Source: Paenibacillus pabuli
Lineage (GTDB): Bacteria > Bacillota > Bacilli > Paenibacillales > Paenibacillaceae
DNA length: 64,000 bases
Assembly: GCF_039831995.1 (NCBI RefSeq)
Contig: NZ_JBDOIO010000003.1
Location: 3,720,001 to 3,784,000, forward strand
Direction of reading: 5' to 3'
Shown: in pieces, positions 7,255-16,891 of the stretch
How positions within the stretch are numbered: the stretch's first letter is position 1
Layout of the letters: each line of letters begins with the position of its first letter
Program-made: the position numbers and the translations under genes
The notes under the pieces: generated by a model
What the model saw: only the letters and a program-made list of their open reading frames with translations
Told to the model about the DNA's origin: nothing
The model's database searches: none

Positions 7255-9966
7255 TTATTTGGCTACAACATGTGCAATGATGCGATCCTTTTCGTAAGTA
7301 ACCTGAACGTCATAACCATCCGCAGTTACTTGGTCGAATTCACCTTTAATTACATTAGCCGTGATTAAAGTAATATCTTTGGAACCTTCAATCTTATAGT
7401 TGGACAGGTCCAGATGGAGGCTTCCTCCATCGAGATACAGCTTTTTGCCAACATTAATCTGACTGTTATCATCGTCCATAACCATTTCCAACGTTCCGTT
7501 GTCCATAGTAAAGTTTCTATTTAATTGCAATGCTCCATCCGCATGAACGATGACCTTTCCATTCTCCACATACAGATCACCCTGACCCAAAGCAGTTGCA
7601 GATTCAGCCACCAGTGTTCCTGCTTGCAGCAATGTTCCGCCTGTATAACTGTTATTCCCTGTCATGGTAAGCGTTCCTGTTCCCTTTTTCGTCAGCATTC
7701 CACTGCCGGAGATGTCATTTCTCCACCAATCCTCTGCATTGAAACGCCCTTTGGAAGCATCCATATCCACGGTTACGTTGTTCAAGAATGCACCATAGCC
7801 ATCCGCTGCTGTCACCAAATCCAATCTGCCCCAACCCTTTGATTCGTCCAGTACCGGATAACCGGAATCAATGGATGTCGTATACAATACTTCTCTACGC
7901 TGCTCATCGGTCAAATAAGGCTGACGTGTTTTTAATAGAGCTTCTGCACCCTGCGGCACTTCAGGAGCCAAACCTTTGATCCCTGTTTGTGGCAGACCAT
8001 ACGTGAGTTTTTCTCTGTAGAAGGCTTTGTTGGCGTCATGATCTTCCCATTTCTTTTCATCGTATGCACTTTTGAATGTATAGTCCTCTGTTACGGTGTG
8101 TGCATAATCATATAAACTCATATTTTCTTCCTGTGCTAATGCTCCAAATACCTCTCCTGCATTATCATATGCCTTCTCCATCAATTCTTGGTTCTCTTCC
8201 TTATTGAATGCATATGCAGTCATGGCTGTCGCTTGTATTCTAGCACCTATTACATCAAGCGGGGAGTGCATCCCAGTCACAATTCGATTTTCACCCATTT
8301 GGGCAGCTCTCGTTAAAAATTCAGAGAATCGTTCTGGCGTAGCGTAGGCAAAAGGAAGAACAGATAGGTACGAAGCACTCGTATGCCCGCTCGGATAAGC
8401 TCCGTCCTTTCCTCGTCCATCCTCAGCTATTCTCCTTACATAACTTAACGCTGGGATAATTTCAACATTACTTTCGTATTGCTGGAAGTGCTTTTCGCCT
8501 GTTGTTTTTGTTCCACCTGAAGCCAAAGGTTCTTCTTTCACTTCACCTTCACCTAATGTTTCCCACACAGCCAAACCACTTTCATCGACTACCTCTTTCA
8601 CTTCTCCGTCTGAATTCATTCTCCATGGTCTTGGAGACGAGTAGAAGTATTTCGAAGGGTTGGAGGATGAAGGGATTTTGAATCGAACCAAATCCACCAG
8701 AGCTACCATGTCTGCAAGCTCCGTCTTCGCCCAGTCACTTCCAATTCCCTGGCTTTGGTCTTCTGCCGTTTCTTCTGTCAATACAACATCCATGTCATTG
8801 ATGTCTCTCTCAACGCTTGTCGTTGGCTTGACGATGTCTACATACGTGTTAGCCAGCGGCCCGAAAGCCTCCATCATACTGTAGATCTTATCTCTTTGGT
8901 CATCATAATACGCGGCTAAGGCCTCTTCATCGGTACGATTTTGCGTAACATCTTCTACATATTTGATATTGGCAACCCAAGTCGCTTTATCTCGAATCTC
9001 TTCGTTCGCGAATGTTTTCTGATCTGCTACAGCTGTTTTTTGATCATTTTTAAAGCCATCATAATATGGGGTTGGTCCATCTCCATACTTGGCAACCTCT
9101 CCCTTTACTCCCGGTTTCGTTGCGGCTGTTCCATCTCTCCAATCTGATTGGTTCATGGACCAGACTTGTTCAAAACCATCCAAAATATCAATAAATGGAT
9201 TTGTTGCCGCGATATTTTTCAACGTGCCGTCTTCCGCATTCCCTCCATGTTCGACCGCAGATAAACGAGCTTCTTCGGCAGGAGCTTCAACATTCAGCAC
9301 ACTAGCCGTTCCCTTTGGCTTGGATGGTTTAGCATCTGTATTGGAATCCATTTCCAAGGCATTAAAAAGTGCACTTACAGCTTCTGCACGCGTGATGGAC
9401 TGAAGAGGTTTAAAGCTTCCATCTGAATATCCGGATATAATTTTTGCTGCTGCAGTTCCGCCTACAGCTCCTTTGCTCCAATCCGCAATGGACGAAGCAT
9501 CGCTAAATGCATTTGCAGCTCCCTCATTCAGGTCCAGATTCAGAATGCCAGCGATGATTTTTGCCGCTTCCTGACGTGTGATCGGATTTTGAGGCTTCAT
9601 TGTTTGGTCCGTATAACCATCCATATATCCAGCTGCATTAGCTGTAGAAACCGCCTGGTAATACCATGCATCCTCAGAAACATCATTAAAGTTAATAGCA
9701 GCTTGTCCTGCATATCCAAAAGCACCATTCACTAGATTCATAAATTCTGCTCTAGTAATCTCGTTGTTTGGTTTGAATGAACGATCCAAATAACCTCGAA
9801 TCAGTCCTTCATCACCCCATGCTTGAATGTTTGCTTCCGCCCAGTGTCCCTTAATATCAGAGAACTGAATCTTCTGATCGGCTGCAAAACTCCGATCTGC
9901 AAACGTCGGGCTTACCATAGACAACATTAGAAGTAATGCCAGTGATTTTTTAAGTGGTTTTCTCAT
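7255..9966 (-). CDS. Surface-anchored PAP2/class A acid phosphatase with SLH domains and a C-terminal beta-repeat
   Basis: A secreted protein of about 903 residues. After a signal peptide starting MRKPLKKS come three SLH modules (about residues 30-205) that should bind secondary cell-wall polymer. The central domain has all three PAP2 phosphatase signatures: K-x6-RP (KYFYSSPRP, near 435), PSGHTSASY (near 525) and R-x5-H-x3-D ending in HSPLD (near 565). The C-terminus has an autotransporter-associated beta-strand repeat (GTGTLTMTGNNSYTGGT) and further beta-rich sequence. The start is uncertain: ATG 9966 begins the signal peptide, but GGGAG is better spaced for the in-frame TTG at 9975. It probably releases phosphate at the cell surface. 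Confidence 0.88.
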   Translation of the reverse strand: MRKPLKKSLALLLMLSMVSPTFADRSFAADQKIQFSDIKGHWAEANIQAWGDEGLIRGYLDRSFKPNNEITRAEFMNLVNGAFGYAGQAAINFNDVSEDAWYYQAVSTANAAGYMDGYTDQTMKPQNPITRQEAAKIIAGILNLDLNEGAANAFSDASSIADWSKGAVGGTAAAKIISGYSDGSFKPLQSITRAEAVSALFNALEMDSNTDAKPSKPKGTASVLNVEAPAEEARLSAVEHGGNAEDGTLKNIAATNPFIDILDGFEQVWSMNQSDWRDGTAATKPGVKGEVAKYGDGPTPYYDGFKNDQKTAVADQKTFANEEIRDKATWVANIKYVEDVTQNRTDEEALAAYYDDQRDKIYSMMEAFGPLANTYVDIVKPTTSVERDINDMDVVLTEETAEDQSQGIGSDWAKTELADMVALVDLVRFKIPSSSNPSKYFYSSPRPWRMNSDGEVKEVVDESGLAVWETLGEGEVKEEPLASGGTKTTGEKHFQQYESNVEIIPALSYVRRIAEDGRGKDGAYPSGHTSASYLSVLPFAYATPERFSEFLTRAAQMGENRIVTGMHSPLDVIGARIQATAMTAYAFNKEENQELMEKAYDNAGEVFGALAQEENMSLYDYAHTVTEDYTFKSAYDEKKWEDHDANKAFYREKLTYGLPQTGIKGLAPEVPQGAEALLKTRQPYLTDEQRREVLYTTSIDSGYPVLDESKGWGRLDLVTAADGYGAFLNNVTVDMDASKGRFNAEDWWRNDISGSGMLTKKGTGTLTMTGNNSYTGGTLLQAGTLVAESATALGQGDLYVENGKVIVHADGALQLNRNFTMDNGTLEMVMDDDNSQINVGKKLYLDGGSLHLDLSNYKIEGSKDITLITANVIKGEFDQVTADGYDVQVTYEKDRIIAHVVAK

Positions 9967-10041
9967 GGCCTGCAAATACACGCTCCCATAATCGTAATTT
10001 TTCGACTTCATCAGCGAATGTGTAGGATGGTCTCCATTCAT

Positions 10042-10325
10042 TCCGTGTCTGATCTGGGGTTAACTTTAGCACCCAGGGGAGCCTGGCATCTATAGAACAA
10101 ATTCCGTTTTATATCAAATTCGTACGTTTTGGCATGTGTACTCTCCCCAAAAAAGAGTGAATAATAGAATCGTTATCTATAGTATAGATGTTTGTAAATT
10201 TAGATTAACGGAGCGTAAATTATTTGGGTTGTGTTTGTTAAATTTCGATCAACATGATTTCTAGTCCCGGGGCTATTATATAATGATGAAGTTGTCTAGA
10301 AACCAGTGATGAAGGAGGAAAAAGA
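10042..10325. promoter_or_regulatory. Divergent control region between the SLH phosphatase and AraC-regulator genes
   Basis: It contains a perfect 15-base palindrome ATCTATAGTATAGAT at 10175-10189, a candidate operator. A TATAAT at 10279-10284 lies 42 bases before the AraC start and is bracketed by TTTCTAG (10258-10264) and a downstream CTAGAAA. No clear minus-35 is seen. No short gene is apparent. Confidence 0.45.
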
Positions 10326-12635
10326 ATGCGCAAGCTCTTCCAGTCTGTAAGATCCAGGATGGTTCTTTCCTATCTTGCTGTCGTCCTTGTCATTGCGCTT
10401 CTTTTTGGTTCTATCTTATATGTCTTCTTCTCCCATCAATACAGCAAGGAGATTCGAATCAATAAACAATTGCTGCTGCAAAGTACTGTCAATTATATCG
10501 AGAGCTCCGTTATCCAGAAGGTGAATCAGGTCTATCTTTCTCTAGCCTTGGGCAGCCCCGTCAGCATTCATTTGGATAGCTTACAAGGAAACCACAGCAA
10601 AATTCTGGACATTGAGCAGCTGCTCAAAAGTCAGGTGCAAAATTATTCCGACCTGATTCAGGCCATTCATGTGTACGATACAAAGAATCATTTTATGATC
10701 TCATCTGTACATGGGCTGATGCTCTATGAGAACACTCCTTCCAGCATGAATCCTACAGCGGACTGGATTGAAGCAATGAAAGAGAGTGAAAAAAGCTCCT
10801 TATGGATGCAGACTCGCATGGTTCCTCAGGATGCTTATATCGAATCGCCTGAACAGAGCGACATGAGTCCTTTAATCTCCTATGTCCACGGTTACCCGTT
10901 TCGATCCTCTGGACAAGACAGTAAGGTCATGATTGCGATTGATATCAAAGAATCGACAATTAGTCAGATCATTCAAAATATGATCCCTGCCGACTATGAA
11001 AATACATACATCGTAGATCAGGATGGAATCGTCATTTCTGCGGCTGATAAATCGATGTTAGGCAGCTCCACGAACGAGAATCTGCTTCAATCGTTGCTCT
11101 CCATTCCTTCTTCAGAGGAGAGCTTCACGCAAATATTTAATCATGATTCTTATGTTGTTTCCCAGGATCAATTTAAAGAGAACGGATGGAGGATATACAC
11201 GACCACTCCGAATAAAAGCTTCTATTATAAGCTCGATAGCTTAAAGGAGGTCTCTGTTCTTCTGGGTTTGCTTGCTATTGCGGTTGGAATGGCCATGTCG
11301 TTAGTCTTCACCGTTGCTAATTATAGTCCTCTTAAGCGAATCCTGAATAATATCAAGGGCAGGATGGATAGCCCCAGCAACCTGAAGCAGAATGAATATC
11401 GGTTCATTGATTCTGCTATCAGCAGCCTTTCCATTAAAGTCGACAGTCTTGAAGAAACGCTGCAGGCCAATCACAAGATGATTAAGCACAGTATCATGCT
11501 GAATATGTTAAATAACCGATTTACACCCGAGGAACTTACGGAACAACTGCAATCTGTTCAGGTTTCGATGGCCTACTCCCGCTTTCGCTGCATCGTCATT
11601 GATCCCGTCAGTGAGAAGTGGAAGGAACTGCAGCCACGACAGCTGCAGCATACGTTGTACACCATGATTCAGCAGCTGGAGACAGCAGAAATTGCTGAGA
11701 CAAAGCTGCTCGCGGAAGAATTGCAGGATCACAAAATAGCAGTGATCATCTGTACGAATCAACTCGAAGAGCCTCTTTCTGATCATATTGTAAACGTTAT
11801 TCACTCCGAGGCGAGAAGCAGATTCGGTCTGGATTTTGCATTATCGTTAGGCGGCTGGGTAGAGCATTTCACGAAGATCCACACAAGCTATCATGAGGCG
11901 AGAGCCTTGATCCAATACAGCTATTTCTTTCCCGCTCTGTCTGCGATTCAAGATCTTGATCTTTTGGACAGGGAAAACAGCAGTTTGGAAATTCCGGATG
12001 CGTACCTCATGAATTTTGAGAAGAAATTGCAATCCCGTGATGTGGACGGTACGGTCCAGGCCATTCAGGATGTGATATCGACAATCAAGGAAGGCATGTA
12101 TTCAGCCGAATACAGTCGCATTATTTTATTAAAAATGGTTTCCATTTACGCTGACTGCATCAGTCAGGTGCGTTGGCAGCCCGCCGAGGCGAGCTCGATG
12201 AATTTGTACAAGCAATATTCCACGTTCTACAATATCAACCGGTATTCGGAATGGATGATTCATCTGGTAACCGAATTTGTTATGCATATGGAGAAACGAA
12301 GCGAGGTAAGGAGCCCGGATACCATTTCGGCTGTCAAAGCCTATGTTCGCGAGCACATTTCGGGCGATCTCACGCTGGATCATGTCGCTGAACAAGTGTT
12401 TATCAGCCCCAAGTATCTCAGTAAGATTTTCAAGGAAGAAACCGGTATCGCCTATTCGGAATATGTCACGAATCAGAGAATGGAACGCGCACGCGAACTC
12501 ATCGCACAACAGGAATTTACCATTGAGCAGGTCGCGAGCACGGTCGGTTACCGTACCTCTGCTTACTTCATTAAGAAGTTCAAAGAGATTCATGGCTGCA
12601 CACCGAAAAACTTCATGCGCAGCCTGATGAACTGA
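10326..12635 (+). CDS. Membrane-bound AraC-family transcriptional regulator with extracellular sensor
   Basis: A 769-residue one-component sensor of a type common in Paenibacillus. TM1 is at about residues 13-35, followed by an extracellular Cache-like domain of about 260 residues. TM2 is at about 307-329, then a cytoplasmic linker region, and finally a C-terminal AraC DNA-binding domain (about 670-769) with two helix-turn-helix units including VFISPKYLSKIFKEETG and VASTVGYRTSAYFIKKFKE. AAGGAGG lies 7 bases before the ATG. The next gene, 68 bases on, encodes an LplA-like binding lipoprotein, so the pair probably senses and binds an oligosaccharide or similar solute. The usual permease genes are absent. 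Confidence 0.9.
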   Translation: MRKLFQSVRSRMVLSYLAVVLVIALLFGSILYVFFSHQYSKEIRINKQLLLQSTVNYIESSVIQKVNQVYLSLALGSPVSIHLDSLQGNHSKILDIEQLLKSQVQNYSDLIQAIHVYDTKNHFMISSVHGLMLYENTPSSMNPTADWIEAMKESEKSSLWMQTRMVPQDAYIESPEQSDMSPLISYVHGYPFRSSGQDSKVMIAIDIKESTISQIIQNMIPADYENTYIVDQDGIVISAADKSMLGSSTNENLLQSLLSIPSSEESFTQIFNHDSYVVSQDQFKENGWRIYTTTPNKSFYYKLDSLKEVSVLLGLLAIAVGMAMSLVFTVANYSPLKRILNNIKGRMDSPSNLKQNEYRFIDSAISSLSIKVDSLEETLQANHKMIKHSIMLNMLNNRFTPEELTEQLQSVQVSMAYSRFRCIVIDPVSEKWKELQPRQLQHTLYTMIQQLETAEIAETKLLAEELQDHKIAVIICTNQLEEPLSDHIVNVIHSEARSRFGLDFALSLGGWVEHFTKIHTSYHEARALIQYSYFFPALSAIQDLDLLDRENSSLEIPDAYLMNFEKKLQSRDVDGTVQAIQDVISTIKEGMYSAEYSRIILLKMVSIYADCISQVRWQPAEASSMNLYKQYSTFYNINRYSEWMIHLVTEFVMHMEKRSEVRSPDTISAVKAYVREHISGDLTLDHVAEQVFISPKYLSKIFKEETGIAYSEYVTNQRMERARELIAQQEFTIEQVASTVGYRTSAYFIKKFKEIHGCTPKNFMRSLMN

Positions 12636-12703
12636 GTTGCCGATAGGTCATCCCTACCAATTGGATATTGTTCCAGATATCAAATAAAGAAGAAGGAGCT
12701 ACG

Positions 12704-14344
12704 ATGAACCTCAACCTTTCAAGAGCTCTGTGTCTATTTATAACAACAGTTATCCTTGCCATATGCATGAGCGGCTGTACCGTTTTAGGGGAACCAAGCG
12801 TACAAGTGAAGCAGCAGAAACACGCTGAAAAACCCGAGAAGGATACCGAGCCGCCGTATACGATTTCCTGGACCATGCATCAAAATACCGCTGTTCCTGA
12901 GGATGCCGAAATGATTATCTATATTGAGGATCTTTTTGATGTGAATCTAGAGGTGTGGAACCTTGAGAACAAGCGCTATGAGGACCTGCTGGATTTGGAG
13001 CTCGCTCAAGGGAACATACCGGATCTTCTTCGGATCAGGCAGCCACATGATCTGCTTAAATATCAAATGCAAGAGGTTTTAGCAGAAATTCCAGAGAATG
13101 TACTAGAAGAATATGCGCCTAATATTGTAAAGCGGATCCGTGATTATGATTCACGTTACTTGGAGTACGGAAAAATAAACGGTGCCTTATATGGCATTCC
13201 GGTTATCAATCAGACTAACATCTACCGGACCCCTGTCGTATATCGAAAAGACTGGCTGGACCAACTTGGGCTGGATATTCCGGAAACACTGGAGGAATTT
13301 GAAACGGTTATGTATGCTTTCGCCAAAGGTGATCCTGACGGGAATGGAAAACAGGATACGTACGGGTTGTCCAAAGAGGGCTTGAATGTCGTTTTTGGCG
13401 CTTTTGGGCAGTCCGTTTTTACTGAACAGCTGTATTTTAACCAAAAAAATAACCGACTCGTGATCGGGGCTTTGGAACCTGAGATGAAGAAAGCCCTGGC
13501 TTATCTGCAAAAGTGGTATAAGGATGGAATTATTGATCCTGAGTTTATAACCGGGGAAAATAAAGGTGGATATAAGCATTTGTCCCATGCGTTTATTAAC
13601 AGCAGAATTGGGATGACCTCGATGGGTAACTATTATCATTGGACTCAAGAAGGAGACTATAGCGTCCTCAATGAAAAGGGCGAAGAAATCCCCGTAGGAG
13701 CCATGTTCAATGTCCATGAACTCCTACAGAAGAACGCCACTGCAGGCATTGAATTCGGTCCTCCTGTTACAGGACCTGATGGACTCAGTGGCTCAAAAGG
13801 CTACAATCTGCTGATGAGTTTTATTACGTTCGGGGCTGATGCTGTGAACGAGCCTGGTAAACTGGAGAAAATTCTCGAAATACTTGATTATGTCAGTGCA
13901 AACTCCGATCCGGTGGAGCAGATCAAAATGGAATATGGCCTTCCAGGCAAACACTGGGATTGGAGCGCTGCATCTGAGGGGGAGTTTCACATTCTTCCCC
14001 CATATAACCATATGGAGAATTACAACAATATGATCGGCTCCAGTATTGGCATGACTGTTCCCGGTGCTCCCTCCGGCAAACGGGAGCAGTGGGCTGCATC
14101 TGAAGGATTGACGGAGAACGGTATCTATAATCATCTGGAGGTGGCAACCCCTGCCCTGATTCAATATTCATCTGAGTTGATTAGCATGAGGGACAGAGCA
14201 TACATCTCCATCATCACCGGTGATCAGCCTGTTGAAAGTTTCGATACCTTCGTAGAGGAATTTATGGAAGCAGGCGGACAACAGGTACTGACTGAGGCTA
14301 ATGAATGGTATAACGGACAAATGGAGACAAATCCCACAAAATAG
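12704..14344 (+). CDS. Extracellular solute-binding lipoprotein (LplA-like, family 1)
   Basis: A 546-residue lipoprotein with signal and lipobox MSGC (Cys at about 24). The body is a family 1 solute-binding fold of the LplA type that serves CUT1 sugar importers: YRKDWLDQLG near 180 and a DPDGNGKQDTYG segment near 210, a calcium-loop-like turn typical of this group. The start at 12704 follows AAGGAG at 7 bases; the frame opens 12 codons earlier without a ribosome site. It follows the membrane-bound AraC gene. No permeases are adjacent, so either they are encoded elsewhere or the protein works with the regulator as a sensor. Confidence 0.88.
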   Translation: MNLNLSRALCLFITTVILAICMSGCTVLGEPSVQVKQQKHAEKPEKDTEPPYTISWTMHQNTAVPEDAEMIIYIEDLFDVNLEVWNLENKRYEDLLDLELAQGNIPDLLRIRQPHDLLKYQMQEVLAEIPENVLEEYAPNIVKRIRDYDSRYLEYGKINGALYGIPVINQTNIYRTPVVYRKDWLDQLGLDIPETLEEFETVMYAFAKGDPDGNGKQDTYGLSKEGLNVVFGAFGQSVFTEQLYFNQKNNRLVIGALEPEMKKALAYLQKWYKDGIIDPEFITGENKGGYKHLSHAFINSRIGMTSMGNYYHWTQEGDYSVLNEKGEEIPVGAMFNVHELLQKNATAGIEFGPPVTGPDGLSGSKGYNLLMSFITFGADAVNEPGKLEKILEILDYVSANSDPVEQIKMEYGLPGKHWDWSAASEGEFHILPPYNHMENYNNMIGSSIGMTVPGAPSGKREQWAASEGLTENGIYNHLEVATPALIQYSSELISMRDRAYISIITGDQPVESFDTFVEEFMEAGGQQVLTEANEWYNGQMETNPTK

Positions 14345-14476
14345 TTTGGTCGCATTAACGCACTGTGAATTCCCAATGAATTTCTGAAGGAGTACGTTTG
14401 TTTTGCGAAACATATGTGTAGATCACGCCAAGCCATTCTATGCTTCCATCCTTGCTCCCTGGTGCCGCCTCAGTCT

Positions 14477-14716
14477 CTACCCCTTCGCACTTGCGTTCGA
14501 TCCGCGTAAGGAGCGGGGGGTGCTGCTTCGCGCGGTGCTGCCGGATTTGGAGGTGCTGCCTGAAGGCGTGTTTTCAAATCGTTTGCGTTCAGTCCGCTCC
14601 ATCTGCACAATCTGACCTTCATGTACAACGATGTGAAGCGAGCCGAATTCCATGTCATTCAGCTGTCCGGCAATTCGATCCATCCATACCTCATCCACTT
14701 TTAACGGCTTAGCCAT
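14477..14716 (-). CDS. yezD: YezD family (DUF2292) small protein
   Basis: A 79-residue protein. The first 50 residues match the DUF2292/YezD pattern (GSLHIVVHEGQIVQMERTE), a small domain often encoded beside sulfate or cysteine genes. The tail is Ser/Thr/Gly-rich and looks disordered. AGAGGAGG lies 7 bases before the chosen ATG, excluding an upstream in-frame start. It lies downstream of sbp-cysT-cysW on the same strand, which supports a role in sulfur assimilation. Its molecular function is not known to me. Confidence 0.75.
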   Translation of the reverse strand: MAKPLKVDEVWMDRIAGQLNDMEFGSLHIVVHEGQIVQMERTERKRFENTPSGSTSKSGSTARSSTPRSLRGSNASAKG

Positions 14717-14911
14717 AGAGCCGCCTCCTCTTCCCGGGCTGCTGCCCACTATATTATTGACACATGATCATTCGTCCGACTTATAATTCATTCTTATCCA
14801 ACCTATATACTTGGTTTATACATTAGCAGGGCTTCCAGTTGCTGTCAATCTGTATTTTCAAGAAACATAACCGAAATGTAATGAACTCATAAACTCTCCC
14901 TTAAAGGTTGG

Positions 14912-14935
14912 AAAAGGGCCGGAATTCGGACCCTC
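14912..14935 (-). terminator. Weak intrinsic terminator after cysW
   Basis: An imperfect stem of AGGGTC with GGCCCT is followed by TTTT on the minus strand, just past the cysW stop. Some read-through into yezD is possible. Confidence 0.5.
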
Positions 14936-14937
14936 GA

Positions 14938-15813
14938 TTACTTCTCTGAAACCGTTCTGTGTCCCAGCCAGCTCTTGAGCAGCAGCGTTGCCAGAGCCAG
15001 AATCAGTAATAAGGAAGCGACAGCGAATGATGCCGAGAACTGATATTCGTTGTACAGAATCTCGACATGCAACGGCAGTGTATTCGTCTCTCCGCGGATA
15101 TGTCCCGAAACCACGGATACGGCCCCGAACTCGCCCATCGCACGGGCATTACACAGAATGATGCCATACAGCAGCCCCCACTTGATATTGGGCAGCGTGA
15201 CATTCCAGAAGATTCGCCATCCAGAAGCGCCGAGTGTTACTGCTGCCTCCTCTTCCCGCGTCCCCTGATCCTCCATTAACGGGATGAGCTCTCGCGCCAC
15301 AAAAGGAAAGGTAATAAACAACGTTGCAATTACAATACCAGGCAAGGCAAAAATAATTTTAATATCATGCTCCGCCAGCCACGGACCAAACCAGCCATTG
15401 GAACCGAATACCAGCACAAAGATCAACCCGCCGACCACCGGCGAGATGGAGAAGGGGAGATCAATCAACGTGATCATAACTCCCTTTCCTTTGAATTGAA
15501 ACTTGGTTATGACCCAGGCAGCGACTACACCGAATATCGTATTCAGTGGCACGGTAATTGCCGCAACCAGCAGTGTCAGCTTCAGGGCAGACATGGCATC
15601 CGGTTCGGTAAGTGCTGCAATATAGACACCCCACCCCTGCTTCAGCGCTTCCATCATCACCATGATTAAAGGCAAAATGAGAAGCCAGAGCAGCACCAGA
15701 CTCGCCAGTCCAATCAACAGCCATTTGACCCATGGAGCTTCCGTGGTTGCACGATTTGGCCCCGGACCGGTTCGCGCTTGGGGAGCAGGCGTTAATGGAA
15801 CGGAACCCGCCAT
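14938..15813 (-). CDS. cysW: Sulfate ABC transporter permease CysW
   Basis: A 291-residue inner-membrane permease of the CysTW type. It has about six transmembrane helices and the cytoplasmic EAA loop near residues 190-215 (EEEAAVTLGASGWRIFWNVT), which contacts the ATPase. AAGGAGG stands 8 bases before the ATG. It pairs with CysT, encoded about 160 bases upstream; the repeat element at 15833-15962 separates them. No cysA lies in the cluster, so the ATPase must come from elsewhere. Confidence 0.93.
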   Translation of the reverse strand: MAGSVPLTPAPQARTGPGPNRATTEAPWVKWLLIGLASLVLLWLLILPLIMVMMEALKQGWGVYIAALTEPDAMSALKLTLLVAAITVPLNTIFGVVAAWVITKFQFKGKGVMITLIDLPFSISPVVGGLIFVLVFGSNGWFGPWLAEHDIKIIFALPGIVIATLFITFPFVARELIPLMEDQGTREEEAAVTLGASGWRIFWNVTLPNIKWGLLYGIILCNARAMGEFGAVSVVSGHIRGETNTLPLHVEILYNEYQFSASFAVASLLLILALATLLLKSWLGHRTVSEK

Positions 15814-15832
15814 AATATGTACCTCCTTTTAG

Positions 15833-15962
15833 TTTATATAAGTTGAACTAATAATTTTACACTGGAACACTGCACGGCCAGAACATCTTCCGATTGCTGT
15901 TATCTCCAGATTTTTCTGTCCACTCCGTTATGGTGTAAATGTAAGTTTAACTTATATAGGTT
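15833..15962. repeat. Short inverted-repeat element, copy A, between cysT and cysW
   Basis: The ends form an imperfect inverted repeat of about 27 bases: the left reads TATATAAGTTGAACTAATAA and the complement of the right reads TATATAAGTTAAACTTACAT, both continuing to ACAC. Internally, positions 15887-15915 match 59514-59542 of copy B with three substitutions in 29 bases. It has no coding capacity and sits inside the sulfate operon, so it is transcribed with it. The structure resembles a MITE or another dispersed intergenic repeat. Confidence 0.65.
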
Positions 15963-15975
15963 AGCCTACGATAAT

Positions 15976-16812
15976 CTATGCCCGGCCTGCCTTCCTGCTC
16001 CAGCGCTGAAGAGAGTTAATCACCAGCAGCAGGACAAAAGAAACCAGCAGCAACAGCAAAGCTACAGCCGTAGCTCCCGCGTAATCGAACTGCTCCAGCT
16101 TCGCCATGATCAGCAGAGGTGCAATCTCCGTTTTCATCGGCATGTTGCCCGAGATAAATACGACTGAACCATATTCCCCAATGCCTCTGGCAAAGGCAAG
16201 CGCAAACCCGGTCAGCAGCGGCGGGATCAGGTCCGGAAGCAATATCGTCCGAAAGATGCGCCATCTCCCTGCTCCCAGCGTGGCGGCAGCCTCTTCCACT
16301 TCAGCCTCCAGCTCTTCCAAGACCGGTTGTACCGTACGTACAACAAACGGAATGCCGATAAACATCAGCGCCAGGGTAATACCTGCCTGTGAATACGCCA
16401 GCTTGATACCCAAGGGCTCCACCAGCTGCCCTATCCAGCCATTTCCGGCATAGAGGGCCGTAAGGGCAACACCCGCCACTGCAGTAGGCAGGGCAAATGG
16501 CAGGTCAATGACCGCATCAAACAGGCGTTTGCCTGGGAACTCGTACCGGACCAATACCCAAGCCAAGAGCAGCCCAAGGACCAGATTAATTAAGGCAGCT
16601 ATACCCGCTGTCAGGAAGCTGACCTTGAAAGAAGCAAGCACCCGTGGGTTACTTGCCGTTTCAATCAGTGTGGACCAGGTCAGTCCCGTGGAGTTAAAGA
16701 TAAGCGCTGCCAGTGGAATAAGCACAACCAGGCTCAGGTAGAACACACTGTACCCCATTGTCAATCCGAAACCCGGCAGTGTGCGTCTCCGGGCCACCAT
16801 CACCTTGCTCAT
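15976..16812 (-). CDS. cysT: Sulfate ABC transporter permease CysT
   Basis: A 278-residue permease with about six transmembrane helices and the EAA loop EEAAATLGAGRWRIFRTILL near residues 172-191, which docks on the ATPase. It forms the heterodimeric channel with CysW and receives sulfate from the binding protein encoded 79 bases upstream. AGAGAGG precedes the ATG. The order sbp-cysT-cysW is the standard one for the operon. Confidence 0.94.
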   Translation of the reverse strand: MSKVMVARRRTLPGFGLTMGYSVFYLSLVVLIPLAALIFNSTGLTWSTLIETASNPRVLASFKVSFLTAGIAALINLVLGLLLAWVLVRYEFPGKRLFDAVIDLPFALPTAVAGVALTALYAGNGWIGQLVEPLGIKLAYSQAGITLALMFIGIPFVVRTVQPVLEELEAEVEEAAATLGAGRWRIFRTILLPDLIPPLLTGFALAFARGIGEYGSVVFISGNMPMKTEIAPLLIMAKLEQFDYAGATAVALLLLLVSFVLLLVINSLQRWSRKAGRA

Positions 16813-16891
16813 GGACGTTCATCCTCTCTGCCTTCAGCCGGTAGGGCTGGTTGGCCGCTTACATGGTCTTGAGCTCTATTCGTATTCAACC

